From assembly GCA_012295275.1 (NCBI GenBank), contig CM022670.1, positions 3,401,335 to 3,465,334 of the forward strand: a stretch of 64,000 nucleotides of DNA. Direction: 5' to 3'. Position 1 is the stretch's first letter. Every line of letters starts with the position of its first letter. Below, piece by piece: positions 49,101 through 60,161 of the stretch. Under the pieces are notes generated by a model. The model was not told the origin of the DNA. It was given only the letters and a program-made list of their open reading frames with translations, and did not search any database. The DNA comes from Chrysomallon squamiferum (taxonomy: Eukaryota > Mollusca > Gastropoda > Neomphalida > Peltospiridae). The translations under genes and the position numbers were made by a program.

Positions 49101-51703
49101 CTTGTTCAAAGCCAATGGCAAGGCCCACATGACATGATAAAATTACTTAATAGGTTTTATGAAATAAAAATATTGTTTATATATCAACATCCGACATTGT
49201 GTCCAACTTAAAAAGCTTCAGATTGTCAAAGAAATGCAGATGAAGAAACTTTTTTGTCTTAAACTTCTAATTGCCATGTGCTCAATGGGGATTGCACCAG
49301 GGAATCTAAAGGAGTTCCTGACCTGTCTGAAGCATCACTTCCTGTTAACCCTTTGAGCCTGACTGTGTAGAACATGTCATGCCATTTGGCATCTTTTCAT
49401 ATCCTTCAGGCATTCCTTCAGACATGTCAGGTGGGTTTTAACTCCAAAGATAAGTTTTTAGTCTCAGAGAAAATGTACATTGTAATGCATTGTATCAATC
49501 ATCCATGCAGGTATGCATTTTTTTAAATCTCTATTATGGCTAAACAAAAAATATTATACCCAGGAAACTTTTATATGTGAACTTTATGCATACATGTAGG
49601 CCTACAATGTCTTACTCGATGATCAAGAGAGATTGTGATCCCTAGCATCCAGAATTGATCATTCAGGTTTTAGTTAATCAGATGTTAATGGCTGAAAAGG
49701 TGTTATTTTCATGTATGTGCATTTTTTAAATCTATATTGTGGCTAAACAAAAAATATTACACCCAGGAAACTTTTATATGTTTTAGTTAACATGTGGGAG
49801 ATTAAATTTCAATAAAGGTCATCTCAAGATCACGTGATCCACACGGTCAATTTCAAGGTCATAGCAAAGGTCAAAAGGTCAAGGTACTCCAATATTTTCC
49901 AAACTAAACAAAAATGGCAGATTTGGTATCCTTGTCATTTTGCCTTTCTAACAATACCAATTTTATGAAGATTGGCCCAGTAGTTCCTAAGATATGAGGG
50001 TTCTAAGGTAGGTGGTCACACCCATTTTTGGCAAAAATCTCAAAATTCGGTGGGCCGTATCTCCCACACCACTGGTCTGATTGAGCTAACATTTCAGATT
50101 TGGTGCTGTGGGATCCCAGTCAACAAGTATACAAAGTTTCATAAAAATCTGAGACGGTCGGGTTTAAATTTCTTTTTTTTTGGGGTGATTTGACACGGAA
50201 TGACCCATATATATATTTATTAAGCTGCCTCAGATAGAGAACAAACAGAACCAAACCATTTTAACCCATCCCCAGTTATTCTGATTGTAATAAGTGCTGG
50301 AATTTGATCTTTCTATTTATCAACTTTTAATGAAAATATTTCATCTATACTACAAAAACAAAAAGATCTGTAATGGGAAGAGTCCCTTACATATTATCTG
50401 GTTGGTAGAGATTTCTGTAGTCCACTAATTCGTTTCTCTTCCTTTCATCCAGCAACTGAGCAACTTTAACTTTTTTCTGTCAAAGATATATATATATATA
50501 TATATATAACACACATATATATTTAAGTTAAAGACAACAAATTTTTGTATGAACTATTTTTATTCCTGTGAATATTCTTTTTTATTAAAATTAATAAAAA
50601 GTAAAAATGATATTTGACAAAGTTATTATATCAAAGTGATATAAAGAATAAAAATATGAAATTAAAAATATTACAGTGTTATAGAAGTTTGTATTGTCCA
50701 ACAAAGTGCTTATGCATAATTTAATTTATTTTTTAAAATACATATCTTTTTTGTTGTTGATATTATTATTATCACTATTGTTGTTGCTGCTGCTGTTGAT
50801 GTTGTTGTTGCTCTTCTTCTTCTTATTATTATTATTGTTAAATATAACTTACAAGTAAATGATTCATTGTGATAAAAGTCACATTTATATAACAATTAAA
50901 ATCCCTATCTAATCTGTTTTAATTATTAATGTTTAAATTTTCTATATATTTTATAAAGTGAAACTAAATTTTTTTAGAAAATACTCACTCGTCTGATTGC
51001 TAGATGCACTTCAGCAGGAACATCTGGGATCATGTAAGCAAGGATAAACTTAAGTACAAATACTATATGCTGAAAACAGATAATATGTCATTACATTCAT
51101 CTGCATTCAGAACTGAATTTTTTACATGATTTTGATTTTTACTTTTTTTCCTTTTTTTTAATATAAACAGCAGATTTTACTGAAATACTAACACTGACTG
51201 GTTTAGTTAGAGCGAACAGAGAAAAATATTTTTCATAAATATAAAATGAAATCTAGTTATACTTTTCAAATTCTAAAGACAGCCAGAATCAAAAAAGTAT
51301 TTTAATGAAAGTAAGAACTAAAGTAAGTAAATTTCTATGAAAAAACATAACTGCATACAATTTTTTTTTTTAATTTTGTTATAATAAAAATAAGTAAAAA
51401 ATATGATAATGACAATGACACTGATACAGATGAAATGATGAAACTCAATGAAAGAAAACATCAACTATTTGATGTCAAGCTAAAGAAATGAAAAGGACAA
51501 AACCAAGAAAGATGATGAAAAACACTAACTTCAAAACCAATAACAATCCAAAGTTTCTGTTCCAGAGAATATTTCTGTCCCCAAGATGAAGTGAATGCAA
51601 TCAGAAAAGCATTTGATAAAACTCCAGCAAAATTAACAAACGACAAAATATCATACCACATTCCTGAAAGAAAAAGGTGGTGTCAGTAAGAATATTCTAA
51701 ATT

Positions 51704-51734
<31 letters not shown>

Positions 51735-54700
51735 AGTAATAATAATAATAACTGTAATAATAATCAAAGAAATAATAATATTATGAGTAGTAATAGTAAT
51801 AATATTATATCAATAACAATAATTTCAAATTAACAAACACTTAAATACTAATAACAACAGTAATAATAAAATGAACAACAATAATAACAACAATAATATA
51901 TTTCAGGATTATTATATATTACAAAAGAAATACAATTTACCTGTATCCTGAGCAAAAATACCCATAACCACAATAATAATAACATGAACAACAGTAATAA
52001 CAACAATAATAATATACTTCAGCATTGTTATATATTATAAAAGAAATACAATTTACTAATATCCTGAGCTAAAATACCAATAACAGCAATTATAATAACA
52101 CAACAACAGTAATATACTTCAGCATTGTTATGTATTACAAAAGAAATTCAATTTACCAATATCCTGAGCTATGAAGGCAACTGGTCTTCTGTACAACCAC
52201 AACATTCGGTTTGCATCAACTCTGATGTCAATGAGAATTGTTATCAATGCTAAAAATGGAGCCAATGGGAAGGATGCTGCAAACAGCTGAAAGGTATAAA
52301 GAAAGTTTAGTTAATATTTAAATATATGGGGGGAGGGTGGGTTGTGCTTTGTGTGAGTGTGTGTGTGTGTGTGTGCATGCGCGCACATGTATGCATTTCT
52401 GTGTGTGTTATGCATGTATGGTTGTATTTGTGTACATTCATATGAATGAGTAATACAATGTTTATATATTGCCTTCTTCACTCTCTTTCTGTGTGTGTGT
52501 GTGTGTGTGCGTATATATATATATATGTATGTATGTATGTATCCACATATACATATTATATAAACACATCCATACATCCATATAAACATATATTTATTAC
52601 TGCATGTGTCTGTGTCTGTATACAGATGTGTATATACATTAAATAAAAATATAAGTAACAATACATACCATGAGAAAGCCGTACATTATAACTTTCTCTG
52701 TGTATTCTCCAAGTGTGAAGTCTCCTAGACTCGGTTTCTTTTTCTCACACTCAAGAAATGTTTCATGTTGTCCAACACGATTCTTCTGACAGCATCTTAA
52801 CCACTTTGGATGTCTATAACCACTTTGGATTTTTAACCAAATTTTTAAAAAAAAAAAATAATAACAATAATAGATAAAAAATAGTGGTAATAATAAGTGA
52901 TATGTATATAATTCTGATAGATAAACAACTAAAAATAATTTATTAACCACTTAATGGATGTGTTTTTTGACATTTTGTACTAATTCTAAATATAAAATAA
53001 TATGAATATGAATAATATGAATAATGGATGTATATATAATTGATAGATAAACAATTAAAAATAATGTATTGGTAGATACTGATATATATATTTCTTTACA
53101 ATGTATATTTCTTTACAATATAGATTTCTTTACAAATAAAATAATGAATAAATAAATTATAAAAAAGAAGTCAGAAGAAAATAAAAAAAGAAAGAAAGAA
53201 AGAAAAATAAATTTAAAATAAAACATAAAGTGATATAAATTAAACTAAACATCCTTGCTGCACTTTCTAAATTCATTTTTTGTAATTTATAAATGAATTG
53301 CATATATGATCAAAATCACTAAAAGATGAAGTTAAAAAAAATCAAAAATAAAATTAAAAGTAATAAAATAAAATAAGGAGAAATACAAAGTCATACAAAC
53401 TTACGGAATAATGATGTCTTTGAAGAACTTTGGAAATGGTTTCACAAGCATTAAGATAAGAACTTGAAATGAAAGCTGTGACATGCATGTTCCCTCACAG
53501 CTGTCTCTGTAATCTGCACCACGACCCACCAGACCATTTTGATCAAATTTCTGATAAATACAAATAATAATAATAATAATAATAATAATATTAAATAGAA
53601 GAATAAAAATAAAAGTTTTAATAATAATAACAATAACAACAACAATAATAATAATATCAATAATAACAATCATCTCAGGATAATACTGTTATTTGTACAT
53701 AATAAAATAATGTAAAAAACTTTGAAAGGAAGTATCATTTTATACAATTCTGGGAAATTAAATCAATTAATGAAATAATAATTTTTACATTTACTTGATA
53801 ATTTGATTATATAATATTGATGATGATGATGATGATAGTGATGATGATAATAAATAAAATAACATTGACAAAAATAACAGTAATAATAAATATAGTACAA
53901 AAACTAAATTCCCCCAATATTATAGAACGTTTTTATTTCTTTATGTTAAAAATTAAAAACAATCTTAAGAAACAATTTTGTTATTTACCCCTCTGAAAAA
54001 TGCAATGTAGAAGCATGAAGCGTAACTGTTGACAAACTGGAAAGCAAACAGTTTGATGATGAGAGCATCGTTGTATTGTGTCTCTGTTCTGTGGTTCTCT
54101 GAAAACATAAAAAGAAAAATGTATTAAAAATATAAATTTGATGGATCAAACTGACAAATTTAGAATATCAGTTAAAATCATTTGTATTGAAAATAAAATG
54201 AGATGCATAAAAATTAAATTTTTAAAATTATAAAATATTTATTCTGAAATTATTACAAATTTGTTGTAATTAAGCTGTCAAAATTATAAAAATAACTAAA
54301 ATTTTAAATTGAGTGCCACTTTGGTTGGTTTTGCAAGGATTTTTTTTAGTGATAATGTATGCATTGAAGTTAATATTTAAGTCTGAGTTAATAATAAAAG
54401 TTTGTATTAAAATTAAAATACAGTTAATACTTTTAAAAAAAATAATTTTGAGAACTGAAAGATTCTGAATAGATTTTTAGTAATTTACATATATAACTTT
54501 TTTATTTTTTACAATTTAATCAGTATTAAATAGTGCATGATCATGATTTAAACTTATATTTAAAAATAAAAACTTACCCCAGTCAGTCAACATAACAGCT
54601 ATTTTGTCATAAACCTTTAAAAAAAAAAAATAAAAAAAAAAAAAATATATAAAAACAAAAGTGAAATTCAGTCAGTATTTTAGAATATTGACACATACAT

Positions 54701-56285
54701 TTTTTTTATTGTTATGATAGAATGTAAGAGTCAGATACATACACACACAATTATAAAATGTAAAACCTTTTTAACTTTAAAAAAATATATATTTGTTAAA
54801 TAATAAACTGAACATATTGAGGCATAATATATTAATTTTTTGAAAACATGTTTCCTTTCAAACTACCTTTCCCAGCAGTAAAATTGAGATGGCATTTAAC
54901 AGTGATGAAACAACAGTAGTCATGGCAAGGCATTCAGATGCTGTCATTGTTGGACACATGTCAATGCTGATAATTACACGATACATAATTACACCAAGAA
55001 CACTGACTAAAATAAGACATATCTGAAAATAAAAAGTATACAAATAGAGTATTGTTTTATCAAAACTAAGAAAGTGTGGTTTGAGACCTCAAACTATTTA
55101 AAAATGTATATGTTCTATTCTTTTAATAGTAAATACAAATATAGTATTGTATGTGAAAATAAAAAATGTGCTTTGAAACCTCAAACTATTTAGAATTGTA
55201 TATTTTCTATAATATTAAAATTAAATATAAATATAGTATCTGAAAATAAATAATATCTAAAATAATAAGCTTGCTTTGAGACCTGGTTCTATTTTAATGT
55301 TAAATGTATTGATAATTAAACATTGTAATCATAAATTCCATCTGAAAATACAAATTGTGCTTTGAGTTCTCTAAAATAGTAAATTTTCTGTTAATTTATT
55401 TTCAAATGCTATCACAATATTGATTATGTTAAAGCATATTTGAAAACAAACAGCATGAAGAGATTTTACTCTGTAGTATCCTTCTTGGAAAGGAAGAAAT
55501 ATAATTGAATTAAAGATATGGTATTTGAGATATTAATTTAGCATTTGAAAATGAATGATAGTTAACTCAATTCATTTTCCTTTTAAATATTAAATATACT
55601 TTTTATAATGATGATAATTGAAATGTCATTAAAATTATGTTAACTTCTAATAATACAAATTTAGAAACTCACCATGAAAATAAGTACAGATGCTGATGCT
55701 GAGATCTTCAAAAACTGTCTTTTGAATGGATAGTACCAAATTTCTTCATTTGTCACAGGGTCCTACAGGATAACAACAAATTACAGAGAAACACCCGTTA
55801 ATTTACTCATACATTCATATATACCCACAGTTATACACAAGCACATATTTACACACACACACACACACAAATATACAAACACACAAAAATATATATATAT
55901 GCATATAGGCAAACACACACACATTCGTACACACATATATACACAAATATACAAACATACAAAAAAAGATATATATATGCATACAGTCACACAAATAAAT
56001 GTATGTACACAAACATACACACAAATATACAAATATACAAAAATATATATATATATGTATATACACACACACACATATTCACACAAATATATATATGTAC
56101 ACACACACACATTCACAAAAATACTCACACAAATATATATATATGCAAATTAAAAATATTGCTATGAATCAATTAACAACTTCACAAGAATATGCAATAT
56201 TTATATTTATTTACATCAAAGTTATACTGTTGTTAAAAATAACAAGATAAGAAGTATTTAAAAAGTTCATTAATCCCAAAGTTTT

Positions 56286-56317
<32 letters not shown>

Positions 56318-56950
56318 GGATTTTAAAATTGAATTTACCAATAATATATATAAGAGAAAAAGTATTTACTACTGAAAAGCAAATTTACATTTTTAACTTC
56401 GATGCCAAAATATTGAGGTCTGTCAGGTTCATTTGCTTCAAACTCATCAACATCCCATTCATAAGCTAATGTAGCATTCTTTCTTTTCCATACCTCCAAG
56501 AAAATTGTGCCTGAAAGAATCAAAATAAATTAACACATATATGCGTAATTTTATAATTTTTATAATTTTAGAAAGTAGAAATTATTTAATTGCAAAAAAT
56601 GTTTTCCCCTCTTTTTTTTTTTTTTTTTTTTTTGTTATTTTGTTTTTTAATTTCATGTTGTTCTTTTGTTTTAATTTATAAACCTTTTTGGGGTGGGCAT
56701 TTCATGAAGAGAAACAATATTTTAATTATTACATTTCAAAATAATTAGTATTAAAATATTTATTTTTTAACAAATTTAAATAATCTTCAAATGAAAATAT
56801 TAAAATATTAAATGTATTCTCACCCCAGACGCACATTAGAAGAGCAAAGAATGGTGTAATATCATTATCAAATGATTGTTTGATAACACTCAGTAAATCC
56901 TGTACAGCAGTTTTCACTCTAAACACAAAATATAAATTGTCATTTGCATT

Positions 56951-57001
<51 letters not shown>

Positions 57002-58243
57002 ATAAAACAGAAATGCAATGTATTTTAAGCTTTAAGATTTTTATTAAATAAATATAGTAAATGTATATAAATATAAGTATTTTTAAAGTATGTAAATGAA
57101 TTTTTTTTTATCGTTATTATTATTATTTTAAAATTAAGGCTATATTAAGAGAATAACTGACAAACTTTAAAAAAATATAATAAAAAAATAAAAAATAAGT
57201 ATATAATGAATTAAAATAATTTTAATCTTACTCATCCACAAGTGTTGCATTGTTTAAGGTAGGTTGTGTAATTTCTTCAGATTCTTCAACACTGAAAGTA
57301 AATAAATAAATAAATAAATAATGCAAATACAAATTATATTATTAGCTATATAAAAAAAAAGCAAAATAAAAATAATTTAGAAATAAAAGATATAATAAAT
57401 AAATCATATAAATACAAATTATATTATCTGCTATTAAAAATATAAAATGTGAAATAAAAATAATTTAGAAAAAAGTAAAATAAAAAATCAATAAATAGTA
57501 GAAATACAAATTATATTATCAGTTGTAAAAAATATAAAATGTAAAATAATAATAATTTAGAAAATAAAAAATAATACAAATGAAAAATATATTATCAGCT
57601 ATAAAAATATAAAATGTGCAATAAAAATTTAGAAATAATAATAATAATAATAACAATAACAATATTTAGCAAAACAAATATTAATTTTTATTTTTTTATT
57701 TTAAATACAAATATTTTTCTAACAATCACACAAAGACACACACAGACATACACACACCTTTGTACTAATCCATATATGAAGATGATCAAACCAATCAATG
57801 CTGGAATCCACAGTGATGAAGCCAGCTCTCCTGACCAGGCAAAATAAAAAGCAATCTTTTCACCAAAGTAATTCCGAATCTTCCAGAGAGGTTGAAATTT
57901 AAAAAACTTTGTCCAAGTTTCATCTAGATCTCGTCTGGGATCTGTCTTAATTTCCTTTTTCATTGCTGTTTTCTTCGTATCTGTTTCAGGAGAAAAGGAA
58001 TCTTCGATTCTGTAGTCTTCATTTTTCCCACTGAGCAGAGAATCCTTGGGTAAGACTAACAAGTCTGTGTAGATATTTTTCATTAACAGGTATGGAAGTC
58101 CTAGATATAAGTTGGAGATATAGAAAAAGAAAATTATAAATAATCAGAAAATGTTTGATTTTTTGTTTTTTATTTTTTTAAAAGAATCGTGTGCATATAT
58201 ATCTTTCTCTGGAAAATCTGGTTAAATCAAATGCTGAGTAGTG

Positions 58244-58289
<46 letters not shown>

Positions 58290-60129
58290 ATAATGATGAT
58301 GATAAAATAACAAAACTATGGTAAAAGAGATTCCCTTTTACTATTAAAGATTCCTCATTGCAAGAGTTTTTATTTATTTTTATTTATAAATATAAAAATA
58401 AGAGAAAAAAATATAATAGGTAAACACAAACATCAGATTGATTTAATCTTTTTAATAACTTTTTTAAGATGTAAATAACTTTTAAAGTTAATAAAAAATG
58501 TATTGTACATGAATGTATATGATTTTCATTTTAGTGCAATATATCAGAATATATAATTTTTATATTATAGATTTAGATTTTAATGAAAATTTATTTTTAT
58601 CTAAAAACATTTTAAACATTAAATATATTTTCATAATTTGAACAAAAATATTACTGAAATAATTTTATATCACAACTAGTCACACTATAATGTAGAAGAT
58701 TTTTTTTAACATCAGAAAATAAATATTTCTATCAAATTAAAGATTTTTGTTTATAATTTTTAAATAAAAGAAGAAAAGAACTTGGACAAATATCACAAAA
58801 GATTAAGCCACAAAAAAAAAATAAACATAATAATAATAATAATCAAAAAAAGAAAATAAATAAATAAAATTAAAAAATTGCTAAATCTTATTTATTAACA
58901 ATAAAATTTAAAAAATAAAAATAAATTACAATTAAAGTGAGAGTACATTAAAAAAAAAATAAATGTGACATAATTTCTAATACTTAACATTTTCTGAATA
59001 CGTTTTTTTAATTATTAAATATTAAATCAATAACTGAATACTAATTACTTTCCATATTTAAACTATTCAGTAAGGAAATTTTCTAAATTATTATTATTAT
59101 TATTACAAACCATTTTGAGAATAAAGATTATGTTTCAATACATAAATATTAATATATTTTTATTTTGGAATATTGTTTTCTTCTTCTTTTGATGGCAAAT
59201 AAATTATTTCTTTCAAAAATTATTGTTTTAAATTTCTAAAGATTCAGTATAAAATGTATTTTTCTATTATTAAATTTTTAAATGTTAAATAAATAAATTA
59301 ATGATTTTCTTTTTTCTTTTTGTTACCGTTATTTAGTAAATAAACTGTAATTTTTGTAAAAAAAAATTCTAAATGTTCTTTTGGAGAAAATTTAAACTTT
59401 TTTTTTTATAATAAATTATTAATGTTTTTATGTTTAAAATTTAGAAATTTTCGCTAATGAGTTATTTCTTAAAATGTTTTTCATTTTTGAGGAAATAAAT
59501 AATGAACATTTTAAACATTCAGTTATTTAATTTGTTTTATTTTTTTGTAAAAAAGACTTCTGAATGTTCTTCGGGAGAAAATTTAAACAACCATTATGTT
59601 TTTCTTTTTTCTTTTCAATCTTTCAATAATTAAATTAAAATTAAAATTAAAGTTCAATAAATAATAAAATGAATAGTTAATGATTTTTCTCGTAATGTTT
59701 TAATTTCTTTAAATTTTTTCTGTATTTATTCATTTTCATTGTTTTCTTTATCTTTTATTTTCTTCTTCTTATTATTATTATTATTTTTTTTATTTTTTTT
59801 TTACTGTAATTTTTGTTTGTTTCTTTATTTATTCAGATATTTTAGGAGAGGTTTTTCTTTTTGTATAACTGAATTCATTTTAAATAAATATTTATTAAAT
59901 TAATTATTATTATTATTATTATTATTATTTTATTATTATTATTATTTTAAATTTATTAGTAAATAAATTGTAATTTTTATAAAATAATTCAAAATGTTCT
60001 TCAAGGGAAAATAATTAATTTTTTCATTTTTAAAATTTACAAATTTACAAATTTACATGTTTTTCATTTTTAAGGAAATAAATAATGAATATTTTAAGCT
60101 TTCAATTTTTTCACAATGCTTATTATTTA

Positions 60130-60161
<32 letters not shown>

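Larger units (their letters stand above)
47347..50206. mobile_element. 2.86-kb DNA transposon with 632-bp terminal inverted repeats
   Basis: The element begins GGGTCATTCCGTGTCAAATC at 47347 and ends with its reverse complement at 50206. Inverted repeats run 47347-47978 and 49575-50206 and are almost identical by eye. Flanks on both sides are ATATAT, compatible with a short target duplication in a TA-rich site. The homologous site in the left arm (about 495-520) is empty, so the insertion postdates the split of the arms. It lies in the last intron of gene A. The interior has only broken minus-strand frames, so it is probably non-autonomous. Confidence 0.8.
1..50480. repeat. Large inverted duplication, about 24-kb and 26-kb arms around the gap
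   Basis: The order and content of 1-24324 are mirrored by 50480-24525. Paired landmarks are exon 18 (209/50476), the terminal exon (4606/45259), (CT)n and (GA)n tracts (3931/46128), an unknown open frame (11254/33900), the YqaJ-type exon 1 (12499/32628), the YqaJ core (15549/28856) and anoctamin exon 1 (19182/25120). The arms differ by indels and by one 2.9-kb and one 3.3-kb extra block on the right. It could be a true palindrome or two haplotype or paralogue contigs joined tail to tail. Confidence 0.85.

Noticed and set aside
52311-52661. Cys/Tyr/His-rich frames on both strands
   Set aside because: They are made by (GT)n and GTAT tracts in intron 14 of gene A.
55781-56250. Four overlapping frames of alternating Tyr/Ile/Cys or Thr/His
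   Set aside because: They are periodic translations of a compound CA/TA microsatellite.
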